Under the pieces are notes generated by a model, which did no database searches, was not told the origin of the DNA, and saw only the letters and a program-made list of their open reading frames with translations. From Chloroflexota bacterium (GTDB lineage: Bacteria; Chloroflexota; Anaerolineae; Anaerolineales; Villigracilaceae): a stretch of 64,000 bases of DNA. Positions 1-8,563 of the stretch are shown here, in pieces. The stretch covers positions 1 through 64,000 of the forward strand of contig JACRBL010000052.1 of assembly GCA_016234485.1 (NCBI GenBank). The letters run 5' to 3'. Made by a program: the position numbers and the translations under genes. Within the stretch, counting starts at the first letter, position 1; the number at the start of each line of letters is the position of its first letter.

Positions 1-140
1 TAGGGTTTCCCTTGCCACATTGTCGAGGGAGCTTCAGAAACGATTCTGCTTCGGGTCATCGCCCCTGTCCCTCTAGCCACTCTGCACACTCCGTGCAGGG
101 TTCCGCTTGGAACTTTCTACCTACATGCTTCTTGGCGCAC
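1..140 (-). mobile_element. 5' end of a group II intron inserted in radC (runs off window)
   Basis: On the minus strand the radC reading frame is lost immediately after the codons for HNHPS plus one base. The sequence then begins GTGCGCC, which fits the conserved GUGYG 5' end of group II introns. Downstream lie short paired segments (GCAC..GTGC-type hairpins around 85-105) and a GTAGGTAGAAAGTTCC stretch that resembles domain I of bacterial group II introns. No reverse transcriptase is visible because the element leaves the window. Seen: the abrupt frame loss and the GTGCG start. Inferred: the intron identity. An unrelated insertion is the alternative. Confidence 0.7.
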
Positions 141-699
141 CGCTGGGATGGTTGTGGACGACGATCAGCGCCGAGGCATTCTTGCGGATAGCCTCCTTGA
201 AGATCTCGCCCACGCGCACCTGCGACGAATTGACCGAGCCCTTGTAAATCTCCACCGTCTCGAGGACGCGATTCCTTCGATCGAGCAGGATGACGCGCAG
301 ATGCTCCTGCTCCAACGCGGACATCTCGTACGTCACCAGCGCGGCCGCGTCCGCGGGACTGTTGACGGTCGGCCGTTCTTCGGGCGATTCCAACGTGAGG
401 CGGCGTCCCAGCTCGATGGCGGCCTTGATCTGCGCGGCCTTCGCCTCGCCAAGTCCGTGCTGTTTCTTCAACTCCGACAACGGAGCGCGGTGCAGTCCCA
501 ACAAGCCGCCAAATGTCTTCAGCAGGCGTTGACCCATCGCGACCGCGTTCTCACCCTTCACGCCCACGCGCAGGAGGATGGCGATCAACTCAGCGTTGGT
601 CAATGCCTGCGGCCCCAATGCGGACAGCCTCTCGCGCGGGCGGTCTGATTCGTGCAAGTCCATAATGCGGTAGATGGGTTGGGGGTTGGTTTCGGTCAT
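141..699 (-). CDS. radC: DNA repair protein RadC homologue, 5' exon only
   Basis: JAB/MPN+ family protein (UPF0758), often linked to DNA repair, though its true role is unsettled. The N-terminal part has a helix-hairpin-helix-like segment (about residues 40-95). The MPN domain follows and ends in VVHNHPSG, the first half of the metal-binding HxH...D motif. The intact family is about 225 residues; only about 186 are encoded before the break. The catalytic aspartate and the last helices are therefore missing from the contiguous frame. If the putative intron splices, the exon junction would fall in the glycine codon of HNHPSG. Start ATG at 699 gives the family-typical N-terminus. Confidence 0.9.
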
Positions 700-851
700 C
701 GCTGAGTCTCCTCCGTGGGCGGGATGCGTCTATTTTACAGCCAAACCACAGCGCCGAAGTCCGCCGCGCCAAACGTTTCGGGAGGAATATTTTGGCGTGT
801 TTATCAGCCATTCCAAAACTCGCAAAAATTTCCTGTTGTCCCAAACCCTGC

Positions 852-880
852 TTGACAAGCCTCCATCGCACGGTTAGACT
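852..880 (+). promoter_or_regulatory. Sigma70-type promoter for the riboswitch-ATPase transcript
   Basis: TTGACA at 852-857 and TAGACT at 875-880 are separated by exactly 17 bases. The predicted start near 887 lies just before the riboswitch core. Confidence 0.8.
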
Positions 881-885
881 ATGGG

Positions 886-1029
886 CGTGTTCGGGGAGTA
901 GCCACCTGCCCCCGCAGGATGGATTGTCGTCACCCCATTGGCCCGCTTCGCGAGCCATCGGCAATCCAGGCGCTCGGTATACAAGAGCGATTGGCGAGAC
1001 CATCACGGATGTATCGTGATGGTCTTTTT
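886..1029 (+). promoter_or_regulatory. yybP-ykoY (manganese) riboswitch with terminator
   Basis: The two signature elements of the yybP-ykoY aptamer are present: GGGGAGTAGC at 893-902 and GCGAGACC at 994-1001, with stem-loop sequence between them. The GACC of the second element is also the base of an intrinsic terminator: GACCATCACG (998-1007) pairs with CGTGATGGTC (1015-1024), followed by TTTTT. Ligand-bound P1 should therefore exclude the terminator, giving a Mn2+-activated switch as known for this class. The ATPase gene starts 32 bases after the T-run. The 700-851 stretch upstream holds no recognisable gene. Confidence 0.88.
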
Positions 1030-1060
1030 GTTTGCACAAATCCCTATTTAGGAGAGTTGC

Positions 1061-3769
1061 ATGACTTCTGAAATTAAAATCAAAATGGAAAGCCCGCAGG
1101 AAAACGCCTGGCACGCGCTGGACACGGCCGACGTATTCAAACAACTTAACGCCCAAGATCACGGATTGCTCCAAAAGGAGGCCGAACGCAGGCTCGCAGA
1201 ATATGGCCCCAATGAATTACAGGCCGCGAAGCGCATCTCGCCCTGGGAATTGTTGTTCGAGCAGTTCAAGAATGTGCTTATCATCATCCTGCTGGTCGCG
1301 GCGGTATTTTCCGCTTTTGTGGGCGAAGGCCTGGATGCCATTGTCATCGGCATTATCGTGCTGTTCGCCGTCGGATTGGGGTTTGTGCAGGAGTATCGCG
1401 CCGAGCGCGCCATCGAAGCCTTGCGCGAGATGGCCGCGCCCACCGCGGCGGTCATGCGCGATGGCGATGAGGTGGAAGTCCCCGCGCGTGAAGTTGTCCC
1501 TGGCGACGTCATCCTGATTCGCGCGGGAGATAAAATTCCCGCGGATTCCCGTCTCATCGAATCGGTCAACCTGCAAATTGAAGAAGCCGCGCTCACGGGC
1601 GAATCAGTTCCCGTGGAAAAGAAAGTCGCGACCATCGAAAAGGCCGATCTCGCCATTGGCGATCGCAAGAACATGGCCTACGCGGGCACCGCCGCCACCT
1701 ACGGACGCGGACGCGCGCTGGTCACGTCCACAGGCATGAACACGGAATTTGGCAAGATCGCCACACTCCTGCAAACCGTCGAAAGTGGACAAACCCCTTT
1801 ACAAGACAACCTCGATAAAGTTGGAGCGAACCTTGCGCGCGCGGCGTTTGTTATCGTGACGCTCATCGTGGCGATCGGCCTGTTTCGCGGGCAGCCCATC
1901 ATCGAAATGCTGTTGTTTGGCATTGCGCTGGCCGTTGCCGTTGTGCCGGAAGCGTTGCCTGCCGTCGTTACGATTTCGCTTGCCATCGGCGTACAGCGCA
2001 TGGTCAAGCGTCACGCGCTGGTAAGAAAACTCCCCGCCGTGGAAACGCTCGGAAGCACCTCGGTCATCTGCTCCGATAAAACGGGAACGCTCACCAAAGA
2101 TGAAATGACCGCGCGGAAAGTGTATGTCGCGGGCGAAATATTCGACGTCAGCGGCGCGGGATATGAACCTCATGGAAAGTTTTCGCTCGATGGCAAGGAG
2201 ATCGCCCCCTCCGACGCGCTGAAAAAATTGCTGACCGGCGCGACGCTCGCGTCGGACGCGCACATTGTCCAAAACGAAGCGGACAAACGCTGGCACGTCA
2301 AAGGCGACCCGACCGAAGGCGCGTTGGTGGTTGCGGCGGCGAAGGCGGGCTTGAAGAAAAACGATCTCGACGAAGAGTTCCCGCGCGTCGAAGAAATCCC
2401 CTTCACGTCTGAAACCAAGCGCATGACCACGCTCCACCGCGCGAACGATCAACGTGTGGCGTATTCCAAAGGCGCGCCTGAAATCATCATTGATTCGTGC
2501 GCCAGGCTACTCACCGCAAACGGAGAAATCCCGTTTGACGCCGAGGCGAAGAAAAGGGTTCTCGACGCGGCGCAAAGCATGGCAGGCGAGGCGTTGCGCG
2601 TGCTGGCAATCGCCACGAAAACCAACACGGGCATCGAAACCGCCGAACATGATATGACCTTCCTCGGCTTGCTCGGCATGATTGACCCGCCGCGCCCCGA
2701 AGCGAAGGACGCCATCAAGACCTGCGAAGACGCGGGAATCAAAGTGGTGATGATCACAGGCGATCACCCCGTTACCGCGCAGGCCGTCGCCCGCGAATTG
2801 GGATTGCTGAAGAATGGGCGCGTCATCACCGGCGCGGAGTTGGACGCCATCAGCGACGAAGACTTTGTGCGTGAAGTGGAAAAGATCGAAGTGTACGCGC
2901 GCGTTTCGCCCGCCCATAAACTGCGTGTGGTTTCCGCGTTGCAGGCGAATCAGCACATCGTTGCCATGACAGGCGACGGCGTGAACGACGCGCCCGCGCT
3001 CAAGAAAGCCGACATCGGCATTGCGATGGGCATCACAGGCACGGACGTCACCAAAGAAGCCTCCGCCATGACGCTCACCGACGACAACTTCGCGTCCATC
3101 GTCGCCGCCGTGGAAGAAGGCCGCGGCATCTTTGGCAACATCAAAAAGTATTTGATGTATTTGCTTTCCTCCAACATCGGCGAAATTCTGCTGATGGCCG
3201 TCTCCTCGTTATTTGGAATGCCGCTTCCGTTGGAAACTGTGCAGATCCTCTACATTAACCTCGCCACCGACGGCCTGCCAGCGCTGGCTCTTTCCGTGGA
3301 TCCCGCCGAAAAAGACCTGATGAAACGCAAGCCGCGCAATCCTCGCACGGGAATCTTTACCCGCCCCGTTACTATTCTCATGGTCATCGGCGGCGTCTGG
3401 TTGGCGGCCATTAACCTCGGCTTGTTTGCATGGGCGCTCAATAGCGGGCGCAGCACAGAAGAGGCGCGCACGATGACGTTCGTCTCCGTTGTGATATTCG
3501 AGTTCTTCAAGGCGTACAATTTCCGTTCGGACCGCAACTCGGTGTTCCTGAAACCCTTTGCGAACAAATGGCTCAACCTCGCGGTGCTGTGGGAAATGGG
3601 CCTGCTGGCGCTCATCGTGTATCTGCCTTTCATGCACGACGCGTTCAAGACATTCAGCCTGCCGCTTGTTGACCTAGCCATCATTGCCGCGCTTTCATTA
3701 ACGATTGTCCCCGTTTTGGAAACTGCAAAATGGATGGAACGGCGCGGCTGGTTCGGAAGTATGGTTTAA
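1061..3769 (+). CDS. P2-type cation-transporting ATPase (probable Mn2+/Ca2+ exporter)
   Basis: A 902-residue P-type ATPase of the SERCA/PMR1-like branch, full length for the family. The N-terminal cation_ATPase_N domain is followed by the actuator TGES (179-182), M4 PEALP (E297), the phosphorylation motif DKTGTLT (D339) and the hinge TGDGVND (about 637). M5 SSNIGE (N705, E708) and M6 NLATDG (N733, T736, D737) follow. These M4/M5/M6 residues match those forming both calcium sites in SERCA, so Ca2+ transport is possible. The Mn2+-type riboswitch directly upstream argues that manganese detoxification is the physiological job, as for riboswitch-controlled P-type ATPases in other bacteria. About ten membrane segments. 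Confidence 0.93.
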   Translation: MTSEIKIKMESPQENAWHALDTADVFKQLNAQDHGLLQKEAERRLAEYGPNELQAAKRISPWELLFEQFKNVLIIILLVAAVFSAFVGEGLDAIVIGIIVLFAVGLGFVQEYRAERAIEALREMAAPTAAVMRDGDEVEVPAREVVPGDVILIRAGDKIPADSRLIESVNLQIEEAALTGESVPVEKKVATIEKADLAIGDRKNMAYAGTAATYGRGRALVTSTGMNTEFGKIATLLQTVESGQTPLQDNLDKVGANLARAAFVIVTLIVAIGLFRGQPIIEMLLFGIALAVAVVPEALPAVVTISLAIGVQRMVKRHALVRKLPAVETLGSTSVICSDKTGTLTKDEMTARKVYVAGEIFDVSGAGYEPHGKFSLDGKEIAPSDALKKLLTGATLASDAHIVQNEADKRWHVKGDPTEGALVVAAAKAGLKKNDLDEEFPRVEEIPFTSETKRMTTLHRANDQRVAYSKGAPEIIIDSCARLLTANGEIPFDAEAKKRVLDAAQSMAGEALRVLAIATKTNTGIETAEHDMTFLGLLGMIDPPRPEAKDAIKTCEDAGIKVVMITGDHPVTAQAVARELGLLKNGRVITGAELDAISDEDFVREVEKIEVYARVSPAHKLRVVSALQANQHIVAMTGDGVNDAPALKKADIGIAMGITGTDVTKEASAMTLTDDNFASIVAAVEEGRGIFGNIKKYLMYLLSSNIGEILLMAVSSLFGMPLPLETVQILYINLATDGLPALALSVDPAEKDLMKRKPRNPRTGIFTRPVTILMVIGGVWLAAINLGLFAWALNSGRSTEEARTMTFVSVVIFEFFKAYNFRSDRNSVFLKPFANKWLNLAVLWEMGLLALIVYLPFMHDAFKTFSLPLVDLAIIAALSLTIVPVLETAKWMERRGWFGSMV

Positions 3770-3807
3770 CTCATCTTACAAACCCATGAAGTTCGCGAAG
3801 GTATGGC

Positions 3808-4092
3808 ATGACTGAAAATCCCCTGTCTGACCGATTGGACCAGTTGATGAGCCGCGTCAAAGACGGCTACCTCACGCTGGAAGGCGTATTCCCCGATAAG
3901 CGCTCCTACAAATCGCTGGCGGTTTTCAGCGACGACAATGGGACGATGTTCATGCTGATCGGCGAACATAACGGCGGCTATGCCATCTTCGAGGCCAGCA
4001 AGTACGACGAATGGAGTTTTCACAGCGGCCACTCCTCGCTGGAGGGCGCGCTGAACGAGATACGCGATTTTCGGTTGAAACGGATTTCGTGA
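3808..4092 (+). CDS. Hypothetical small protein (94 aa)
   Basis: Short soluble protein downstream of the ATPase, with no signal peptide or membrane segment. I do not recognise a family. It has a predicted beta-rich middle (SLAVFSDDNGTMFMLIGEHN) and a terminal helix. Codon use resembles neighbouring genes and an intrinsic terminator follows directly, which supports a real gene. The 38-base gap to the ATPase makes cotranscription likely. Function unknown. Confidence 0.7.
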   Translation: MTENPLSDRLDQLMSRVKDGYLTLEGVFPDKRSYKSLAVFSDDNGTMFMLIGEHNGGYAIFEASKYDEWSFHSGHSSLEGALNEIRDFRLKRIS

Positions 4093-4100
4093 ATCAAAAA

Positions 4101-4136
4101 GCCCCTAAAGGTTTTAGAAACCTTTAGGGGCTTTTT
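4101..4136. terminator. Bidirectional intrinsic terminator
   Basis: GCCCCTAAAGGTTT (4101-4114) pairs with AAACCTTTAGGGGC (4118-4131), flanked by A-run and T-run. It serves both the convergent small gene and the SPFH gene. Confidence 0.92.
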
Positions 4137-4145
4137 TGTTGTAAC

Positions 4146-6137
4146 TTACTTCTTCTTCGCCTCAGGTTTCGGCGCTTCGGTTGCGGTTGGCTTGCTCATG
4201 CTCTCGCGGATCTGCTGTCGCAGGGCATCTGCTTCGGGCGAGCGTGTCGCGGCGGCTTGTTCGGCCACATCCACGCCCAACTTCTCGGAGAGCAGCATCG
4301 CCATCAAACCTTCGATGACGCTACCCGTGCTGGAGTCGCCATCGGCGCCGCCCTTGATGAGCACGCGCGGCACGATGTCCACGCCCGATTGCTGGATGGC
4401 GTCCGCGAAGCGCTGCATCACCTGTTGCGTCACCTGGAACTGCGGTCCGCCGTAGGCCCGAACCTGTTCCTCTGTGGCGAGGGCCTGCGCGATACCGATG
4501 CGGGCGATCTTTTCGGATTCCGCTTCGGCCAGCGCGCGGATCTGCGCGGCCTGCTGGATGGAGCGCTGGTACTCGGCCTTACCCTGGTCGCTCTGGATGT
4601 TAATATTCAACTCGGCTTCCGTCATCTTGGTCTGCATCTGTGCGCGCGACTGGGCCTCACGCAACTCGCGTTCCTTGACGGCGGCCTTCTCCTGGCGGTC
4701 GTACGTCTCGATCTGTTCTGCCGCGATCTGGCGCGACCGCAACTGGGTCAGGATGGTTTCGATCTGCGTGTCGCCCGCCGGGGAGGAGGGTGTGCCGATC
4801 AGCACCTCTTCCAACTCGAGGTTGTAGTGGGCGAACTTCTCCTTCATCTCCACGCTGGCCTGTTGCTGAATGGCGGAGCGATCCTGAAGTAACTGGATCA
4901 ACGTGCGGGTCTGGCCGATGTTTTTGAAGTACGCCGACACCATCGGGTCGAGCGTCTGCTCGACGAGTTTCTTGATGTCGCCGAAGCGCTGAATGACCAG
5001 CGGGGCTTTCTTGTAATCAATGTGAACCACCACCGAAAGCGGCAGAGACGGTTCGAATGCGTCCTTGGTGATGAGCGAGACCTCGGTCAGGTTTTCATCG
5101 AACTTGTGCGCGCCGATCTCGTTGCGGATCCACTTCAAAATGAAGTTCGTCGTCGGGACGGCGGCCACTTTACCGGCGTACGTGTTGAACGCATATTTAC
5201 CGGGCAGGAGCGGTTCGCTCCACACGCCGCGCTGGCCGGTGGTGACCAATTCGCCGTGTCGATATTCCATGCCAGAGAGGTCGGCGCCGGTCTCGCCAGT
5301 GTACGAGACCACCACGCCCACGTTACCGACCTCGATGATCGTCTTCTGAATCATCTCCACCGTGGCGAACAGGCGGTTGACATAGTACGTGCCTTCCACC
5401 AGCACCTGCAACTGACGTCCACGGAAGCCGCCAGCCGCCAGGAAGCGATCGGGGTCCTGGAATTTGTTGTGATACGTCGCCACATCGGCAGCGTTATCGC
5501 CAACGGGCGGGGCGATGATCTCGCCCTGGCGCAGCGACGGCCCATCATGCACAGTCACGATGCCCACCAGGTCGTCCGTGTCCTTGATGACGACGGGCGT
5601 GAAGCCCTTGCGCTCGCCAATGAATGTCGCCATATTCTGGATGACCGCCACCTCTTCACGGTTGAGCGGCATCGAGTAGACGCGTCCCTCGGTGATGACG
5701 ATGAACTGCATCAGGTTGATGGCATACGTACCTTCGCGCAAGATCAAGCGTTGCGGGCCGCGCTGGCCGCCCTCCTTGATGAAGGCATCCACGTCCTGAA
5801 AATCGCGCGCCGTCACGTTCGAAGCCAGCACCTGCGTCGGGTCGAGCGGTTTACCGTCGCGGGCAAAGATGTAACCGATCTTGCCCTGCGTGATCGTCAC
5901 CAGCGGCATCTGGTGAACCACATACTGGATCGGCATCCGCCAATGCAAACCACCACGCAACACCTTCGGCTGATAACCCGCTTCGCCGTTCAAAGCGATG
6001 AGCCCCGATTTCACGGAACCGCGTGCGAAACGCTTCTCGATCAAACCAATGCGGTTGTTCGGAATGAATCGAACGCCAGCCAGAAAGAACAAAACCACCA
6101 CCCCCACAACAATCCACACGATCGGAATACCAAACAT
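4146..6137 (-). CDS. SPFH/band-7 domain membrane protein
   Basis: A 663-residue protein. It has one N-terminal membrane anchor (about 5-22, VWIVVGVVVLFFLAGV), then a long region with beta-rich repeats related to SPFH/prohibitin homology. A second SPFH-like segment spans about 270-480 and a strongly charged, Gln/Glu/Ala-rich coiled coil spans about 480-600, as in flotillins. The C-terminus is Pro/Lys-rich. Family members organise membrane microdomains and form large oligomeric cages. It is about 1.5 to 2 times the length of ordinary bacterial flotillins because of the extra N-terminal half. It is transcribed alone, with RBS GGAG just before ATG 6137. Confidence 0.85.
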   Translation of the reverse strand: MFGIPIVWIVVGVVVLFFLAGVRFIPNNRIGLIEKRFARGSVKSGLIALNGEAGYQPKVLRGGLHWRMPIQYVVHQMPLVTITQGKIGYIFARDGKPLDPTQVLASNVTARDFQDVDAFIKEGGQRGPQRLILREGTYAINLMQFIVITEGRVYSMPLNREEVAVIQNMATFIGERKGFTPVVIKDTDDLVGIVTVHDGPSLRQGEIIAPPVGDNAADVATYHNKFQDPDRFLAAGGFRGRQLQVLVEGTYYVNRLFATVEMIQKTIIEVGNVGVVVSYTGETGADLSGMEYRHGELVTTGQRGVWSEPLLPGKYAFNTYAGKVAAVPTTNFILKWIRNEIGAHKFDENLTEVSLITKDAFEPSLPLSVVVHIDYKKAPLVIQRFGDIKKLVEQTLDPMVSAYFKNIGQTRTLIQLLQDRSAIQQQASVEMKEKFAHYNLELEEVLIGTPSSPAGDTQIETILTQLRSRQIAAEQIETYDRQEKAAVKERELREAQSRAQMQTKMTEAELNINIQSDQGKAEYQRSIQQAAQIRALAEAESEKIARIGIAQALATEEQVRAYGGPQFQVTQQVMQRFADAIQQSGVDIVPRVLIKGGADGDSSTGSVIEGLMAMLLSEKLGVDVAEQAAATRSPEADALRQQIRESMSKPTATEAPKPEAKKK

Positions 6138-6314
6138 ATCTGTCTCCTTTTATGCCACAAGGTATTCATCGCCCGCAATCACAAGGAACCGCTTTCTGCC
6201 CTCGCGAATGCTTTTAGGCGCTTTTGAATGGCGGTCAGTATAATGTCCCTCCATTTTGACAGGAGCGACCCGACGGGCCATTAATATGCCGTTCTTACAA
6301 TCTTAACTATGGAC

Positions 6315-6353
6315 AAAAAACGCGTCCCGCCTGACCTTTGGTCGGACGCGGCA
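6315..6353 (-). terminator. Intrinsic terminator after the HD-domain gene
   Basis: On the minus strand CGCGTCC...GGGACGCG encloses a GACC-AAA-GGTC inner helix and is followed by TTTTTTG. The rest of 6138-6314 shows no gene. Confidence 0.75.
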
Positions 6354-6394
6354 AGCCCTGGGCTTGATCGGCCCTTTCAGCGTTTCCCTGCCAC

Positions 6395-6967
6395 CTATGG
6401 CTGAGGGATGTTGCCCACCAACCCCAACTCAGGCGCGATCTTTCGCATGGCGGTAATCACGTTGGCGGTATGCTCCCACATATCCATGCCAAACTCTTTG
6501 GCGGCATGTTCCATTTCCTCGCGGTTTGTCCCCGCCGCAAAGGCCTTGTCCTTCCACTTCTTTTTGACGGAGGACGCTTCCAAATCATACAGCGAGCGGG
6601 ACGGACGCACCAACGCCACCGCCGTCACCAATCCCGTGATCTCGTCGCAGGCATAAAGCGCCTTCCGTCGGAGCGTATCGCGCGGGATGTTGAGATGGTC
6701 GCCGTGACTCAAAATATCCTGCACGTATTCCTCCTCCAATCCGCGTTCGCGCAAAATCGGCGCGCCATCCTGCGGATGCCCCTCCAGCGACGGGTGAATC
6801 TCCCAATCGAAATCGTGGAGCAGGCCGAGCAGACCCCAGGTCTCCACGTCTTCGCCAAACTTCTCGGCGTAAAAACGCATCACAGCCTCCACGCACAACA
6901 TGTGGCGCACGAGACCTTCATTCTTCACAAACTCACGGACAATGGACAGGGCTTCTTCGCGGGTCAT
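6395..6967 (-). CDS. HD-domain metal-dependent phosphohydrolase
   Basis: A 190-residue HD superfamily protein. Metal-ligand candidates are H22, the H51-D52 pair in LLHDFDWE, H88/H91 in SHGDH and a later Asp in ACDEITG (about 108), which is the usual H...HD...H...H...D spacing of single-domain HD hydrolases. Relatives are annotated as HDIG-domain proteins and act on nucleotides or phosphate esters; the substrate here is unknown. Its ATG overlaps the stop of the upstream SanA/YdcF-like gene by four bases, so the two are translationally coupled. Confidence 0.82.
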   Translation of the reverse strand: MTREEALSIVREFVKNEGLVRHMLCVEAVMRFYAEKFGEDVETWGLLGLLHDFDWEIHPSLEGHPQDGAPILRERGLEEEYVQDILSHGDHLNIPRDTLRRKALYACDEITGLVTAVALVRPSRSLYDLEASSVKKKWKDKAFAAGTNREEMEHAAKEFGMDMWEHTANVITAMRKIAPELGLVGNIPQP

Positions 6968-7620
6968 GGTTCCTCTACAAAAATCGGCTCAGGATTTCCC
7001 AGTACGGGGACAGGCTTCTTATACATGATGTCGTTGATCGCGTCGAGTGTCGCGAGCGTCTCACGGAAGTTCCAGATGGCGCGCGAGATTTTGCGGTAGT
7101 ACTGAATATCGGCTGGCGCTCCCACCCCGTCCACGCCGAGCATGTTGCAGAGATAGATGGCGCGCGGCAGGTGGAAGGCCTGCGTCACCAGGATGACCGA
7201 ATCCAGCCCGAAGATATCGCGAGCGCGGTAGCAGGTGTCGTAAGTGCGACGTCCCGCGAAATCGAGGACGATGTCCGCGTCTGGTACGCCGAGCGTGAGG
7301 GCATATTGACGCATGGCTTCGGGTTCGTTGTAATCTACAAAACGATTGTCGCCGCTCATCAATATTTTTTCCACCTTGCCGCTGAAATACAGATTCGCGG
7401 CGGTCTGCACGCGGTCGCGCAGCACGGGAGTCGGTTCGCCGTTCTTGATCCCCGCGCCAAAGACGATCGCCACGCGCCGCGCGGGCGCGTCCGCCGCGGA
7501 AAACGTGCGGGGCTTGGCGTAGATCAGAAAAATGAAACGGGGAAGCAAAAGCCCAAAGAGGCCGAGCGCGCCCAAAGTCAACGCGAGGCGCAGGAAGAAC
7601 TTCCACAACTTTTTTAACAT
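6964..7620 (-). CDS. SanA/YdcF-like DUF218 membrane protein
   Basis: ElyC/SanA/YdcF family protein of about 218 residues, starting at MLKKLWK (ATG 7620). An ATG at 7656 is possible but adds an uncharged stretch with no gain. One N-terminal membrane segment (about 8-30) leads to a DUF218 domain, with GAG at the first strand, SGDN, a Glu-Ala helix, RRTYDTCYRA and an HLPRA motif. Homologues in enterobacteria affect envelope permeability and peptidoglycan precursor recycling. It overlaps the HD hydrolase gene by ATGA. Confidence 0.85.
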   Translation of the reverse strand: MLKKLWKFFLRLALTLGALGLFGLLLPRFIFLIYAKPRTFSAADAPARRVAIVFGAGIKNGEPTPVLRDRVQTAANLYFSGKVEKILMSGDNRFVDYNEPEAMRQYALTLGVPDADIVLDFAGRRTYDTCYRARDIFGLDSVILVTQAFHLPRAIYLCNMLGVDGVGAPADIQYYRKISRAIWNFRETLATLDAINDIMYKKPVPVLGNPEPIFVEEP

Positions 7621-7690
7621 GTCCGAAATTCTACCGTAAAAAAAGAGCCAGTTCATCTGGTCTTCATTTTTTTTACTGTCGCCTCTTGTT

Positions 7691-7730
7691 TCGTCAGCAG
7701 TTCGATTTGCTTGGCAAATCGTGCTGACGA
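7691..7730. repeat. Palindromic hairpin of the TCGTCAGCA family
   Basis: TCGTCAGCA (7691-7699) pairs with TGCTGACGA (7722-7730), and an inner GATTTGC/GCAAATC stem lies between them. The outer arms are shared with the hairpin at 29417-29439. There is no T-run, so it is more likely a repeat than a terminator. Confidence 0.75.
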
Positions 7731-7747
7731 ACTTTGAAAACAGGAGA

Positions 7748-8446
7748 TTAATTTTCCGCAGATACTTTATCTTTGGCCTCGCGTCTTGATTTCAGCCACC
7801 CATGCAAACTGAGACGCACCACGCGTTCATTCCCCTCGATCAAACTTTTGATGTTCGGGCGCAGCGCCCACATCAAAATGATCTCGGCCAGCACGCCGTA
7901 CAACACGTCCACCCACGGAAAGCCGTTGATGGCGCGCACCGCAAAGACGATGATCGCAAACAGCGCCACGCTCATGGTGGTGACAGACGCGTAACCCAGT
8001 GTAAAAAATACCAACACGCCCAGCGGCAAAATGATCGCCAGCGACCACGGCCACAAACCGAACGCGCCGCCCACCGAAGGCGCGCCGCCTGCGCCGCCGC
8101 GCAAACCCTTAAAGCGTTTGTTCTCGTCGAACTCGGGCAGGAAGATGGAATAGTTATGGCCGAGGATCGCGAAGATCGGCGCGAAGACGTGAAGCCAGTC
8201 ATTGGCGGGAGCCACCGCCTGCGCCAGCCAGACCGAGCCAGCGCCTTTCAAAATGTCGAACAGCGCGGTAAAGATGCCCGCCCAAAAACCCGCCGCGCGC
8301 ATGGCGTTCGTGCCGCCCGTGCGCCCGCTGGCAATGGTGCGGATGTCCTGGCCCGTGCGGATCTTCACGATCAACAATCCGAACGGCACAGAGCCGAGAA
8401 TATAAGAAGCAAGCAATACGCCAAGTACGGTGAGCGTTTGAATCAC
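7748..8446 (-). CDS. plsY: PlsY-like glycerol-3-phosphate acyltransferase (variant motif)
   Basis: A 232-residue integral membrane protein with the PlsY layout: GSVPFGLLI in TM1, motif 1 SGRTGGTNAMR, then GHNYSIFL. PlsY acylates glycerol-3-phosphate with acyl-phosphate in phospholipid synthesis. Motif 2 departs from the canonical GGKGVAT: here it reads RGGAGGAPSVGG, so the lysine is replaced. This is either a diverged clade or an altered activity. Five to six membrane segments and a basic C-terminal tail (SRREAKDK). Start ATG 8446 is preceded by GAGAGAAAC. Confidence 0.78.
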   Translation of the reverse strand: MIQTLTVLGVLLASYILGSVPFGLLIVKIRTGQDIRTIASGRTGGTNAMRAAGFWAGIFTALFDILKGAGSVWLAQAVAPANDWLHVFAPIFAILGHNYSIFLPEFDENKRFKGLRGGAGGAPSVGGAFGLWPWSLAIILPLGVLVFFTLGYASVTTMSVALFAIIVFAVRAINGFPWVDVLYGVLAEIILMWALRPNIKSLIEGNERVVRLSLHGWLKSRREAKDKVSAEN

Positions 8447-8563
8447 AGTTTCTCTCCTTGTTGGGATGAAAACATTAACACGCTTTTCCCCGACTGGTTT
8501 CTCTGATGGACTGCTTCGCCTCGCGCGACCTTTGGGCGGGCCGCGGCTTGCGGACGCGTTTCC

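Noticed and set aside
590-1174. Long open frame on the minus strand across the riboswitch region
   Set aside because: It overlaps the radC N-terminus, the promoter and the riboswitch, has no RBS and no recognisable protein features.
5022-6227. 401-codon plus-strand frame opposite the SPFH gene
   Set aside because: It is the complement of a high-GC gene; composition (Arg/His-rich) is that of a shadow frame and the SPFH protein is clearly real.
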